Shown: positions 1 to 8,834 of the stretch, piece after piece
How the letters are laid out: each line of letters opens with the position of its first letter
Numbering within the stretch: the stretch's first letter is position 1
Program-made: the position numbers and the translations under genes
Notes under the pieces: generated by a model
Databases searched by the model: none
What the model was told of the DNA's origin: nothing
What the model saw: only the letters and a program-made list of their open reading frames with translations
NCBI GenBank assembly: GCA_035569495.1
Contig: DATMMX010000002.1
Span: 39,234-103,233, forward strand
Length of the DNA: 64,000 bases
Source of the DNA: DASRDZ01 sp035569495
Lineage (GTDB): Bacteria; Chloroflexota; Dormibacteria; Aeolococcales; Aeolococcaceae
Direction of reading: 5' to 3'

Positions 1-737
1 CGCATCTTCTCGAAGATCGAGAACACGTGCTTGGGACGGCCGCTGATCTCCGCGCTCAGCCCGAGGCTCTCGATCTCGCGGTCGAGGATCTCGGTGACGT
101 GGTTGATGAAGGTCTCGCGCTCCTCGCGCGCCGTGGCCAGGCGGGCCTCGACCATCAGGTAGTTGTCGGGGTCGAGCACCTTGAAGGCGAGGTCTTCCAA
201 CTCGCCCTTCATCTGCCAGATGCCGAGGCGGTGGGCCAGCGGCGCGTAGATGTCGAGCGTCTCGCGGGAGATGCGCAGGCGGCGCTCGGCGGGCAGCGCC
301 TCGACGGTGCGCATGTTGTGCAGCCGGTCGCCCAGCTTGATGAGCACCACGCGGATGTCCTCGGCCATGGCCACCAGCATCTTGCGGATGTTCTCGGCCT
401 GGGCCTGCGCCTGGCTGCGCACGTGGATCTTGCCCAGCTTGGTCACCCCCTCGACGAGTTTGGCCACAGTTGGCCCGAACTCGGCGCGCAGGTCGTCCAG
501 GGTGATCTCGGTGTCCTCGACGGTGTCGTGGAGGATCGCCGCCGCCAGGGTGTCGACGTCGAGGCGCAGCTCGGCGAGCACGCCGGCCACGGCGACGGGG
601 TGCTCGATGTACGGCTCGCCGCTGAGCCGGAACTGTCCCTGGTGCGCGTCGCGGGCACGTTCGAAGGCCCTGCGGAGGACGTCGTGGTCCGCCTCAGGGA
701 GGTAGGCGGCCTTGGGGAGGAGTTCGGCGAGTGGCAC
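1..737 (-). CDS. rel: bifunctional (p)ppGpp synthetase/hydrolase Rel (3' part outside window)
   Basis: Makes and degrades the stringent-response alarmone (p)ppGpp in the cytosol. The N-terminal HD hydrolase domain is intact: His46 in EPYIEHPVAV, the HDTVEDTE box at about 70-77 and KLGDRLHNMRT at about 133-143. Synthase-only RelA proteins have lost the HD box, so this is the bifunctional Rel/SpoT type. The last residues inside the window, EISGRPKHVFSIFEKM, are the start of the synthetase domain; the rest, with TGS and ACT domains, lies beyond base 1. The chosen start is GTG at 737 (VPLAELLPKAAY); it has no clear ribosome site and is the least certain part. It follows the GbsR-type regulator by about 70 nt on the same strand. 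Confidence 0.93.
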   Translation of the reverse strand, partial: MPLAELLPKAAYLPEADHDVLRRAFERARDAHQGQFRLSGEPYIEHPVAVAGVLAELRLDVDTLAAAILHDTVEDTEITLDDLRAEFGPTVAKLVEGVTKLGKIHVRSQAQAQAENIRKMLVAMAEDIRVVLIKLGDRLHNMRTVEALPAERRLRISRETLDIYAPLAHRLGIWQMKGELEDLAFKVLDPDNYLMVEARLATAREERETFINHVTEILDREIESLGLSAEISGRPKHVFSIFEKM

Positions 738-806
738 CGGTGGCGTGAGTGTACCCCCGGCCGGGCTCGACCACGCTCGTGGCCCGGCTCCGCGTCGACC
801 GACCGG

Positions 807-1295
807 TCAGCGGCGGCCGGACCGGCTCCGCCAGCGGTCGAGGGTCGTCCGGCTCTCCTCCAGGTGGAACTCGAAGAGCTCGACGAGCTGCTCCATGCGC
901 TGCCTGGCCCGCTCCGACCCGGCCAGCGCGACCCCCTGGCGCCACTTCTCGACCAGCATGGCGCGGCGCACGTTGTCGGTCTCGACCAGCGACTCGAAGC
1001 TGTCGACGGCCTCGTAGAGCACCCGGCGGCTGCCCCGCTGCGGCAGGCGGCGGACCACCCCCGCGTCGAGCAGGTGCCGGGCGCCGACGCTGGCCGACGA
1101 CTTGCTGATCTCCAGGTCGGCGGCGATGATGTCCAGCCCCGCGGGGGTGTCGCGGAGCATCAGGTAGGCGAAGATCCGGCCGGTCGCCGAGGGCAGGCCG
1201 AAGGCCTCCAGCAGCACGCCGTGGCTGTCGATGTACTGCCCCTGCGGGCTGTCACCCGCAGCGGGGAATTCGACGATGTTCGGTACGTTCGGCAT
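807..1295 (-). CDS. GbsR/MarR-family winged-helix regulator
   Basis: A 162-residue transcription factor. Residues about 20-95 form the winged helix, with GLPSATGRIFAYLMLRD, then LEISKSSASVGARHLLDAG as helix-turn-helix and a wing ending in GSRRVLYEA; the rest is a long helical dimerisation part. This matches the GbsR subgroup of MarR-like proteins, which often control osmoprotectant or transport genes. The ATG at 1295 was chosen because a TATATT box ends only 6 nt upstream, suggesting a leaderless transcript; an in-frame extension to 1364 would cross that promoter. It is divergent from the unknown gene at 1355, the most likely regulatory target. Ligand unknown. Confidence 0.8.
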   Translation of the reverse strand: MPNVPNIVEFPAAGDSPQGQYIDSHGVLLEAFGLPSATGRIFAYLMLRDTPAGLDIIAADLEISKSSASVGARHLLDAGVVRRLPQRGSRRVLYEAVDSFESLVETDNVRRAMLVEKWRQGVALAGSERARQRMEQLVELFEFHLEESRTTLDRWRSRSGRR

Positions 1296-1301
1296 TTGTT
1301 G

Positions 1302-1309
1302 AATATACT
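1302..1309. promoter_or_regulatory. overlapping divergent -10 boxes
   Basis: TATACT at 1304-1309 reads rightward toward the gene at 1355, and TATATT on the other strand (1307-1302) reads leftward toward the GbsR-type regulator. This is a small AT-rich island in GC-rich DNA, in the only gap between the two genes. Matching -35 boxes are weak. A direct repeat of GTTCGG lies alongside at 1278-1283 and 1287-1292, inside the first codons of the regulator. Confidence 0.4.
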
Positions 1310-1354
1310 TGCGGCTCGCCGGGCCGGCACGCGGCGGTGCTCTGAGTTGGAGGC

Positions 1355-2044
1355 ATGGTGGCACGTCGCGGGCGCGAGCAGCAGGGGCAAACGGGTGGCC
1401 AGGCGCATCCGGCCGACGCCTGTCCGTATCGACGGCCGTTCCCGCCCGACTTCCACGACTGCGTCGCCTACCACCCCAGCTACTTCATCCCCCTGACCAC
1501 GGGCTACGACTCGATGAGCCCGGTCTGGACCTGCGCCAACCTGGCCCCCGGCGCCATGCCCCAGGCGGCCACCCGCTACTACGGCCGCTGCCGGATCGGC
1601 GACGCCGCCGCCCGCGCCGGGTGGGTGGACACACTCCACGCCAAGCGCCTCGCCGGCCTGCGCACCCTGTCGCTGGAGCTGACCCACAGCACCGCCGGCC
1701 TGACTGCCGAGCTGATGGCTGCCAAGGGCGCCCAGCTCCAGGCCGCGGCGGAGAGCACCGACCGCGACGACGCCACAGCCCGCCTGCGCGACGTGAGCCG
1801 CCGCTGGCTGGTCCAGCTCGACGGCTTCCTGGCCCGCCAGGGCGCCGCCCTGCGCGCCCTCGACTTCCCGCCCGAGGCGATCCGCGCCCTCTGCGACGAC
1901 CTCATCGAGACCTGGATCGCCCAGCCACACGGCGGCCCGCCGGACATCTCCGACGACGCGCTGCGCCTCTTCCCCGAGGACGTCCGCGTGCTGCTCCGCC
2001 CCGGCGACGATCCGAGCGCCGCGGAGCGCGCCGAGGGTCAGTAG
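1355..2044 (+). CDS. uncharacterised 229-residue protein with N-terminal Cys/His/aromatic motif
   Basis: No family recognised. The N-terminal third (about residues 22-65) carries the unusual residues: CPYRRPFPPDFHDCVAYHPSYF, shown here as two halves CPYRRPFPPDF and HDCVAYHPSYF, then VWTCANL and CRIG, giving four Cys and several His and Tyr that could bind a metal or form disulfides. The remainder is helical and acidic or basic (LRTLSLELTHSTAGLTAELM), without signal peptide or membrane segment. GGAGG sits one base before the ATG, so the GTG that follows as codon 2 could be the real start. It is divergent from a GbsR-type regulator and its stop overlaps the stop of proS by 7 nt. Codon use is coding-like. 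Confidence 0.7.
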   Translation: MVARRGREQQGQTGGQAHPADACPYRRPFPPDFHDCVAYHPSYFIPLTTGYDSMSPVWTCANLAPGAMPQAATRYYGRCRIGDAAARAGWVDTLHAKRLAGLRTLSLELTHSTAGLTAELMAAKGAQLQAAAESTDRDDATARLRDVSRRWLVQLDGFLARQGAALRALDFPPEAIRALCDDLIETWIAQPHGGPPDISDDALRLFPEDVRVLLRPGDDPSAAERAEGQ

Positions 2045-3489
2045 GCCCGGGCGATCAGGGCGACGTGCTCGGCGGGCTCCCCGCAGGCGAGGCAGGGCGC
2101 GCCGTCGGCGCTGCTGTCGGCGCGCAGGTTGCGGACAGTCACGGCATGAACCGACGCCTTGACGGCGTCCTCGCACTCCTTGCGGTTGCAGAAGGGTGCA
2201 TTGGCCCACACCGGGCCGTCCGCGAACGCCGCCTGCAGCTCGGCGATGGTGCTCACCTCGCGCGAGTAGTCCTCGAGGAGCTTCAGCGCGCGGGCGCGGA
2301 GGGCGTGGTGCGCCTCGTCGAGCAGGCGCGGGAGCTGCACGGCCAGGGTGTCGAGGGGCACGCGCGACTGCTCGCCATCGAGACGCCGGACCACGGTGAC
2401 CATGCCGTCGGCGAGGTCCTTGGCGCCGACCACGACGCGCAGCGGCACGCCACGCAGCTCCCAGTGGGCGTACTTCTCGCCGGGGCGGATGCCCTCGCGA
2501 CGGTCGACCTTGAGGCGCACTGTGTCGCGGGCCTCGCGCTCCAGCTTCTCCACCGCGTCCTCGACCAGCTTTGCGTTCTCGGGGTCGTTGCTCCGCGAGA
2601 TCGGGACAACGATGACCTGAACCGGCGCCACCTTGGGCGGCAGCACCAGGCCCTGGTCGTCACCGTGGGCCATGATCACGCCGCCGATCATGCGCGTGCT
2701 CAGTCCCCAACTGGTCTGGTACGGGTTCTGCAGCTCGTTGCCGCGGTCGGTGTAGCTGATGTCGTAGGCGCGGGTGAAGTTCTGGCCGAGGTGGTGGCTG
2801 GTCCCCGCCTGCAGTGCCAGGCCGTCCGACATCAGCGCCTCGATGCTCAGCGTGTAGTCGGCGCCGGCGAACTTCTCGCTGTCCGTCTTGCGACCGGGGA
2901 CGGTGGCCAGGCAGAGCCAGTCGACGGCCAGCTCGTCGTAGCAGCCGAGCATGGTCTCGACCTCGCGGGCGGCCTCCTCGGTGGTCTCGTGGAAGGTGTG
3001 GCCCTCCTGCCACCAGAACTCGGTGGTGCGCAGAAACAGCCGGGTGCGCTTCTCCCAGCGCACCACGTTGGCCCACTGGTTGATCAGCACCGGCAGGTCG
3101 CGCCAGCTCTGGATCCACTTGCTGTACAGCGTGCAGATGATCGTTTCGCTGGTGGGGCGGATGGCCAGCGGCTCGTCCAGCTCCTTGCTGCCGCCGCGGG
3201 TGACCCAGGCGACCTCGGGGGCGAAGCCCTCGACGTGCTGCGCCTCCTTCTTGAGCAGCGACTCGGGGATGAACAGCGGGAACTGCATGTTCTCGTGCCC
3301 GGTGCGCTTGATCATGGCGTCGAGGGCGTCGCGGGTGTTCTCCCACAGCGCCCACCCGTACGGCCGGACCACCATGCAGCCGCCCACCGGCGTGTAGTCG
3401 GCCAGCTCCGCGCGGCGCACCACGTCGGTGTACCAGCGGTCGAAGTCCTCGCTCTTGGGGGTGATCTGCTTGGGGTCGCGCTCGCTCAT
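2038..3489 (-). CDS. proS: prolyl-tRNA synthetase, archaeal/eukaryotic-like short type
   Basis: Charges tRNA-Pro with proline. Class II motifs are visible: the RPTSE loop at 111-115 and motif 2 ending TTEFWWQEGHT at 155-165, and motif 3 GLSTRMIGGVIMAHGDD. The anticodon-binding domain follows, and the C-terminal zinc-binding extension ends in ...CLACGEPAEHVALIARAY, where a terminal Tyr is typical of the archaeal-type ProRS. At 483 residues it lacks the YbaK-like editing insertion of the long bacterial type. It ends the conserved dxr-rseP-ispG-proS string. A TATACT box 10 nt before the ATG suggests that it also has its own promoter. Confidence 0.97.
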   Translation of the reverse strand: MSERDPKQITPKSEDFDRWYTDVVRRAELADYTPVGGCMVVRPYGWALWENTRDALDAMIKRTGHENMQFPLFIPESLLKKEAQHVEGFAPEVAWVTRGGSKELDEPLAIRPTSETIICTLYSKWIQSWRDLPVLINQWANVVRWEKRTRLFLRTTEFWWQEGHTFHETTEEAAREVETMLGCYDELAVDWLCLATVPGRKTDSEKFAGADYTLSIEALMSDGLALQAGTSHHLGQNFTRAYDISYTDRGNELQNPYQTSWGLSTRMIGGVIMAHGDDQGLVLPPKVAPVQVIVVPISRSNDPENAKLVEDAVEKLEREARDTVRLKVDRREGIRPGEKYAHWELRGVPLRVVVGAKDLADGMVTVVRRLDGEQSRVPLDTLAVQLPRLLDEAHHALRARALKLLEDYSREVSTIAELQAAFADGPVWANAPFCNRKECEDAVKASVHAVTVRNLRADSSADGAPCLACGEPAEHVALIARAY

Positions 3490-3498
3490 CGGGTGGCG

Positions 3499-3504
3499 AG
3501 TATA
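3499..3504 (-). promoter_or_regulatory. -10 box of proS
   Basis: TATACT on the minus strand, 9 nt before the proS ATG and just after the ispG stop. The -35 position holds only TAGGGG. If used, the transcript would be nearly leaderless. Confidence 0.5.
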
Positions 3505-3524
3505 GGGGCCGGGTGCGCTCCCCC

Positions 3525-4706
3525 CTAGCGCTGCGCCATCGGCACCGGGGTGAGCGCCGCGCCCGCCTCGGCCTCGCCAAGCCCGTCGGGCAACGGCTTT
3601 CCCTCGGCGAGCAGGCGCGCGTCCTCGTCGGCGATGGCGTCGAGCTCGCGCAGCAGGGCGGCGATCAGCTCCGCCTCGGGGAGCGAAGCGATCACCTTGC
3701 CGCCCTTGTAGAGGATGCCCTTCTGGCGGCCGCCGGCGATGCCGATGTCGGCGTGCATGCCCTCGCCGGGGCCGTTGACCACGCAGCCCATCACCGCCAC
3801 GTTGATCGAGCGGCGCACCTTCTGCAGCGCCTCCTCGACGCGGGCGACCATGGGGAACATGTCGATCTCCAGCCGTCCGCAGGTCGGGCAGGCGATCAGG
3901 TTGGGGCCGCTGCCCTTCTCCTCCAGGTTGGCGAGGATCTGCCGCCCGACGCGAACCTCGTCGGCGGGGTCGCCGACCAGGGAGACGCGGATGGTGTCGC
4001 CGATGCCCTCGGCGAGCAGGATGCCGATGCCCATCGCCGACTTGACCGAACCCGACTCGACCGGCCCCGCCTCGGTGAGCCCGAGGTGCAGGGGATACGG
4101 CTTGTCGAGCGAGGCGAAGTAGCGGTTGGCGGCGAGGTTGGTGGGCACGTCGGAGGCCTTGAGCGACACCTTGATGGCGGTGAAGTCGAGCTCTTCGAGG
4201 ATGCGGATGTGGTGCATGGCCGCGTCGACCATGTTCTGCGCCGCCTCCTCGACGCTGCCGCCGCGGCCGCGCTCCAGGTCCTTGCGCTGCGGGATGCTGC
4301 CCGCGTTGACGCCGATGCGGATGGGCACGTTGCGCGCCTTGGCCTCGCGGGCGATGTCGCCAACCTTGGCAGGATCGCTGATGTTGCCGGGGTTGAGGCG
4401 CAGGCAGGCGATGCCCGCCTCCAGCGCGCGCAATGCCAGCGGCGCGTCGTAGTGGATGTCGGCGACGATCGGCACCGGCGAGTTGGCGACGATCTCGCGC
4501 AGCGCCACTCCCGCCTCGGGCGTGTCGCAGGTTACGCGCACGATGTCGGCCCCGGCCGCGGCGGCGCGCTCGATCTGCGCCAGGGTGCCGCGCACGTCCT
4601 CGGTCTGGGTTTTGGTCATGGTCTGCACCGACACCGGCGCGGCGCCGCCGATGACGACGCCTCCCACGTTGACCGGCACGGTGCGGCGGCGATTGGGGGG
4701 GATCAC
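3525..4706 (-). CDS. ispG: 4-hydroxy-3-methylbut-2-en-1-yl diphosphate synthase
   Basis: Penultimate step of the MEP isoprenoid pathway: a [4Fe-4S] enzyme that reductively opens methylerythritol cyclodiphosphate to HMBPP. The TIM-barrel part begins with PVSVQTMTKTQTEDV. The cluster ligands are the two Cys of CPTCGRLEID and the Cys of MGCVVNGPGE. At 393 residues it is the two-domain bacterial form. Start: GTG at 4706, preceded by GGAGG at 9 nt; its first bases overlap the rseP stop as GTGA, so the two are probably translationally coupled. With dxr three genes upstream, two MEP steps are encoded here. Confidence 0.97.
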   Translation of the reverse strand: MIPPNRRRTVPVNVGGVVIGGAAPVSVQTMTKTQTEDVRGTLAQIERAAAAGADIVRVTCDTPEAGVALREIVANSPVPIVADIHYDAPLALRALEAGIACLRLNPGNISDPAKVGDIAREAKARNVPIRIGVNAGSIPQRKDLERGRGGSVEEAAQNMVDAAMHHIRILEELDFTAIKVSLKASDVPTNLAANRYFASLDKPYPLHLGLTEAGPVESGSVKSAMGIGILLAEGIGDTIRVSLVGDPADEVRVGRQILANLEEKGSGPNLIACPTCGRLEIDMFPMVARVEEALQKVRRSINVAVMGCVVNGPGEGMHADIGIAGGRQKGILYKGGKVIASLPEAELIAALLRELDAIADEDARLLAEGKPLPDGLGEAEAGAALTPVPMAQR

Positions 4707-5950
4707 GTTGCTCGACCTCCGATGTCGCCGGTGAAGGTGACGTAGAACACCAATGCCAGGATGAGCATCAGTCCGACGTAGTGGATCATCGCCTCCCGGC
4801 GCGGGTCGACGCGGCGCCGGCGGATCGCCTCCAGGATGATGAAGACGAAGCGGCCGCCGTCGAGAAAGGGGATCGGCAGCAGGTTGAAGAGGCCGAGGCT
4901 GAGGCTGATGTAGGCCATGAAGGTGAGGAACACCATCCAGCCGGCCTGGGCGGCGGCGCCGGTGTCCCTGACGATGCCGACCGGGCCCTGCACGTTGCCC
5001 GAGAGGCCGCCGCTGTTCGGCGTGGTGAGGATCTGGTAGAGCCCGGTGAAGGTGCCGGCGATGGCCGTGGGCACCTTGGTGAAACCGCGGCCGGCGGCGT
5101 AGGCGGGGGTGTTGCCCGCCCAGCCGGGCTGGAAGCCGAACAGCCACGCCGCATCGACGCGGCCCACGTCACCGTTGCCGGTGCTCACCCCGGCGACCGT
5201 GCCGGTGTAGACCTTGGTGTCGCCGATGACGTGCCCGCTGACCTTGACCGCGTTGCCCGAGTGGAACAGCATCGCGGGGTCGCCCGGTGTGACCGAATTG
5301 CCGTCGATGCTGTCGACGATGATCTGCTGCGGCAGCGGGTTGCTGCGGTCGAGGTTGAGCAGCTCCAGCACCGGCGTCACCGTGGTGGTGCGCACCGCGC
5401 CGCCCGGCGTCTGGTAGACCACGGTGGCGGGGTGGCCCTCGGTGGCGCGCGTGGCGGCGTGCATGTCGGCGGTGACCGCGGCCTCGTCGGCGTCGTTGAT
5501 GTGCCGGCCGTTGACGGTGAGGATGGTGTCGCCGCTGTGCAATCCCGCGCTGGCCAGCGGCGTCCCGGCGTCGACCGCCGACGCCTGGCTGGGGATGGCC
5601 AGCGCGCTGAAGAGCAGGCCGGCGAAGATCAGGTTGAAGACGCCGCCGGCAAGGATGGTGGCGACCCGTTTGGGGATGCTCGCCCGCCAGAAGGCGCGCG
5701 GCCCCGGGTCCTTCTCCTCGGGCAGCCCGGTCATGCCGGCGAGGCGGACGAAGCCGCCGGCGGGGAGCAGCCGCAGCGCGTACACCGTGTCGCCGACGCG
5801 CTTCCAGATCAGCTTGGGCCCGAAGCCGACGGCGAACTCGTCCACCTGGATGCCCGACCGCTTGGCGACCAGGAAGTGGCCCATCTCGTGCACCACCACC
5901 ACGACGACGAGCAGCGCCATGATCGCGACGACGGTGCGCAGGACGTCCAT
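4703..5950 (-). CDS. rseP: site-2 intramembrane zinc metalloprotease RseP/RasP
   Basis: Cleaves transmembrane anti-sigma factors and remnant signal peptides inside the membrane. The first transmembrane helix carries the zinc motif HEMGH at 21-25, a PDZ domain follows (about 120-200), and the last catalytic helix has FLDGGRF with Asp364. Four hydrophobic segments; 415 residues is a normal length. Between PDZ and the C-terminal helices there is a long extracytoplasmic stretch (VKVSGHVIGDTKVYTG) that also looks PDZ-like. It starts 5 nt after the dxr stop and overlaps ispG. The placement between dxr and proS matches Bacillus. Confidence 0.96.
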   Translation of the reverse strand: MDVLRTVVAIMALLVVVVVVHEMGHFLVAKRSGIQVDEFAVGFGPKLIWKRVGDTVYALRLLPAGGFVRLAGMTGLPEEKDPGPRAFWRASIPKRVATILAGGVFNLIFAGLLFSALAIPSQASAVDAGTPLASAGLHSGDTILTVNGRHINDADEAAVTADMHAATRATEGHPATVVYQTPGGAVRTTTVTPVLELLNLDRSNPLPQQIIVDSIDGNSVTPGDPAMLFHSGNAVKVSGHVIGDTKVYTGTVAGVSTGNGDVGRVDAAWLFGFQPGWAGNTPAYAAGRGFTKVPTAIAGTFTGLYQILTTPNSGGLSGNVQGPVGIVRDTGAAAQAGWMVFLTFMAYISLSLGLFNLLPIPFLDGGRFVFIILEAIRRRRVDPRREAMIHYVGLMLILALVFYVTFTGDIGGRAT

Positions 5951-5955
5951 GCCGC

Positions 5956-7119
5956 CTACTGCCCTCCGCCCGCGGCCACGGCGACCACGCCGGATTCCAC
6001 GGTGCGGCGCGCCCACGCGTCGAGCTCGACCAGGTCGTCGAGCGACGGCGACGGCGGCAGCGGCGCCGCCTCCAGAGTTTCTGCCACCAATGGCACGATG
6101 TCGGTGAAGCCGCAGCGTCCGGTGAGGAACGCGGCCACCGCCGCCTCGTTGGCCGCGTTGAGCACCGCGGGCGCGCCGCCGCCCATCTCGCCGGCGCGGC
6201 GCGCCAGGGCAGGCGCGGGGAAGCGGCGCGGGTCGACCGGCTTGAAGACCAGCGGCGACGCCAGGGTCAGGTCGGCGGGTGCGCAGACGCCGGGCAGGCG
6301 CACGCCGTCGGTGAGGGCGAGCGCGATGGGGATGCGCATGTCGGGCACGCCGATCTGGGCGACGGTGGCGCCGTCGACGAACTCCACGGCGGAGTGCACG
6401 ATGCTCGGCGGGTGGATGACCACGTCGATGCGCGCGTAGTCGACGCCGAATAGGAAGTGCGCCTCGATGATCTCCAGGCCCTTGTTCATCATCGTCGCCG
6501 AGTCGACGGTGATCTTCGGGCCCATCGACCAGTTGGGGTGGTGCAGCGCCTCCTCCACCGTGACCCGGCCCAGGGTGTCGAGCGGGCGCTCGCGGAAGGG
6601 GCCGCCGCTGGCGGTGAGCAGCAGGCGCGCGACCGACGCCGGGTCCTCGCCGCGCAGGCACTGCCACAGCGCGCTGTGCTCGCTGTCGACGGGGATCAGC
6701 CGGGCGCCGGTGGCCGCGGCGCGGGCGGTGACCAGCTCGCCCGCCATGACCAGCACCTCCTTGGTGGCGATGGCCACGTCGGTGCCGTGGTCGAGGGCGG
6801 CCAGGGTGGGACGCAGGGCGGCGGCGCCGGCGATGCCGACGCAGACCACGTCGGCGTCGAGCGCAGCGACCTCGCAGGCGGCGTCCAGTCCCGCCGCGGC
6901 CCCGCGCGGCAGCGGGTGCGACGGGTCGCGCGGGGCGACCACCGCGCTGAGGGGCACGGAGAAGCGCTCGACCACGTCGCTCAGCCCGGCCGTGTCCGAG
7001 CCGACCACGGCGCCCACCAGCTCGAAATGCTCCGGGTAGCGGGCGAACAGGTCGCACGCCTGGCGGCCGATCGAACCGGTCGCGCCGAGCAGGACGACGC
7101 GGCGGCGGGCGCTGGTCAA
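5956..7119 (-). CDS. dxr: 1-deoxy-D-xylulose 5-phosphate reductoisomerase
   Basis: First committed step of the MEP pathway: NADPH-dependent conversion of DXP to MEP. The Rossmann motif GATGSIG is at 12-18. Metal and substrate residues lie in PVDSEHSALWQCL, SGGPFRERPL and NWSMGPKITVDSATMMNKG. At 387 residues it is full length. Translation starts at TTG (7119) with AGGAG 12 nt upstream; no ATG or GTG fits. It lies about 95 nt after cdsA in the conserved order uppS-cdsA-dxr-rseP. Confidence 0.97.
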   Translation of the reverse strand: MTSARRRVVLLGATGSIGRQACDLFARYPEHFELVGAVVGSDTAGLSDVVERFSVPLSAVVAPRDPSHPLPRGAAAGLDAACEVAALDADVVCVGIAGAAALRPTLAALDHGTDVAIATKEVLVMAGELVTARAAATGARLIPVDSEHSALWQCLRGEDPASVARLLLTASGGPFRERPLDTLGRVTVEEALHHPNWSMGPKITVDSATMMNKGLEIIEAHFLFGVDYARIDVVIHPPSIVHSAVEFVDGATVAQIGVPDMRIPIALALTDGVRLPGVCAPADLTLASPLVFKPVDPRRFPAPALARRAGEMGGGAPAVLNAANEAAVAAFLTGRCGFTDIVPLVAETLEAAPLPPSPSLDDLVELDAWARRTVESGVVAVAAGGGQ

Positions 7120-7213
7120 GGCTGCGGGATCTCCTGGCCGGCGTCGGCCGGTGCGGACAGGTGCACCTGCAATATAGACGGGGTTCGTCCGGCAGGCGGC
7201 CCGGCTGGGATGG

Positions 7214-8038
7214 TCATGGCAGTCCTGTCATCACCACGTACGCGTAGACCACGGGGCCGATCAGCAGCAGCGAGTCGAGGCGGTCGAGCAAGCCGCCGTG
7301 GCCGGGGATCAGCTCGGAGGAGTCCTTCACCCCGGCGGCGCGCTTGAGCGCGGACTCGACCAGGTCGCCGCCCATCGCCGCCACGGCGACGACGACACCG
7401 AGCACGATGGCGTGGCCGACCGGGATGCCGGTGAGCCACGGGGCGAGCAGCGACCAGGTGAGCACCGTGGCCAGGAGGCTGCCCGCGGCGCCCTCGGCGG
7501 TCTTCTTGGGCGAGATGCTCGGGAAGAAGCGGTGCCTCCCGATGGCGCTGCCCACGAACAGGGCCGCAGTGTCGCCGACCATGGCGCTGCCCAGGGCGAT
7601 GGCGACGAGCCACGGGAAGGCGTAGGTCACCGACCGGTCAGGCATGTTGACCACCAGCAGCAGGTAGCCGATGGTCAGCCCCAGGTAGAGCGCGCCCCCC
7701 ACCGACGCCGCCCACCGCGCCATGCCCCGGTCGAGCGCCTGGCGCGGCGGCACCAGCGTGCCGATCAGCCCGATCACCACCGCGCCGCCCAGCGCCCAGT
7801 CGAGCGTCCGCCAGCTCGCCGGATAGGTGTGGCGGAGCAGCAGGAACAGCGCCAGCGGGTAGAGCAGCCAGGGCAGCGGCTCGGCGCCGAGGCGGCGCAT
7901 CAGCCCGGAGAACTCCCAGCAGGCCACCACCAGCGCGGCGGCGGCGAGCGCGTCGAGCAGGGGGCCCCGGGCCAGCATCGCTCCGGCCAGAGCGACGAGC
8001 AGGACGGCAGCCGAGCCGAGCCTGAGGCCCAGCCTCAT
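7214..8038 (-). CDS. cdsA: phosphatidate cytidylyltransferase
   Basis: Makes CDP-diacylglycerol from phosphatidic acid and CTP at the membrane. About seven or eight hydrophobic segments over 274 residues. The family signature is complete: SPKKTAEGAAGS followed by GDLVESALKRAAGVKDSS and PGHGGLLDRLDS near the C terminus, which bind the catalytic metals. The ATG at 8038 overlaps the uppS stop as ATGA. It feeds phospholipid synthesis beside the FakAB and Fab genes elsewhere in the window. Confidence 0.95.
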   Translation of the reverse strand: MRLGLRLGSAAVLLVALAGAMLARGPLLDALAAAALVVACWEFSGLMRRLGAEPLPWLLYPLALFLLLRHTYPASWRTLDWALGGAVVIGLIGTLVPPRQALDRGMARWAASVGGALYLGLTIGYLLLVVNMPDRSVTYAFPWLVAIALGSAMVGDTAALFVGSAIGRHRFFPSISPKKTAEGAAGSLLATVLTWSLLAPWLTGIPVGHAIVLGVVVAVAAMGGDLVESALKRAAGVKDSSELIPGHGGLLDRLDSLLLIGPVVYAYVVMTGLP

Positions 8039-8832
8039 CCGGTGCGCAGGGCCCTGGCGATGCGGTGCCCCACCCCGCGCCGCGCCGGCCCCCCCGCCGG
8101 TCCCACCCTGCCGAACTTGCGCTCGCGCTCGGCGAAGGCGGCGAGCGCCTGGCGCAGCTCGGCCTCGCCGAAGTCGGGCCACAGCGTTTGGGTCACCCAC
8201 AGCTCGGCGTAGGCCGCCTGCCAGAGCAGGAAGTTGCTCACCCGCATCTCCCCCGCCGTGCGGATGATCAGGTCGGGGTCGGGCAGGCCGCCGGTGTACA
8301 GCGCCTGGGAGAGCTGCGCCTCGTCGAGCCGGGTCAGGTCAGCGCCCGCGGCGGCCAGCGCGCGCACCGCGTCGACGACCTCGGCGCGGCCGCCGTAGTT
8401 GATGGCGATGTTGAGCACCGCGCCGCTGTTGTGCAGCGTCTGCGCCTCGGCGGCGACCACCACCTCCTGCAACCGCGGGCTCAGCTCCTGGCGGCGGCCG
8501 AGGATGCGCACCTGCACTCCGTTGTCGTCAAGTTCGTCAATTTCTCGCTGGATGGTCTCGACGAAGAGGCTCATCAACGCCGACACCTCGGTGCCCGGGC
8601 GCGACCAGTTCTCCGTGGAGAACGCGTACAGGGTGAGCACGTGCACACCGAGGCGGTCGCACTCCTGCATCACCGGGCGGATGGCGCCGACGCCGGCACG
8701 GTGGCCGGCGACGCGGGGCAGGTGCCGCTTGCTGGCCCAGCGGCCGTTGCCGTCCATGATGATCCCGATGTGCCGGGGCAGCCCCTCGTGCGGGGGCGGT
8801 GGCACGGCGTTGGGAGCGGGAGGGCGGTCCAT
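8035..8832 (-). CDS. uppS: isoprenyl (undecaprenyl) diphosphate synthase, cis type
   Basis: Builds the C55 carrier lipid for cell-wall synthesis from the IPP supplied by the MEP pathway. HIGIIMDGNGRWA at 21-33 holds the catalytic Asp27 and the phosphate-binding loop; YAFSTENWSRP and DLIIRTAGEMRVSNFLLWQ are the other signature blocks. 265 residues. The first 18 residues are proline-rich. The product could be shorter or longer than C55; sequence alone does not fix chain length. It is three bases from the frr start region and overlaps cdsA. Confidence 0.95.
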   Translation of the reverse strand: MDRPPAPNAVPPPPHEGLPRHIGIIMDGNGRWASKRHLPRVAGHRAGVGAIRPVMQECDRLGVHVLTLYAFSTENWSRPGTEVSALMSLFVETIQREIDELDDNGVQVRILGRRQELSPRLQEVVVAAEAQTLHNSGAVLNIAINYGGRAEVVDAVRALAAAGADLTRLDEAQLSQALYTGGLPDPDLIIRTAGEMRVSNFLLWQAAYAELWVTQTLWPDFGEAELRQALAAFAERERKFGRVGPAGGPARRGVGHRIARALRTG

Positions 8833-8834
8833 GG

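Noticed and set aside
27..1496. 489-codon open frame on the plus strand
   Set aside because: Antisense to rel and the GbsR-type regulator, whose conserved motifs are on the minus strand; a shadow frame common in GC-rich DNA.
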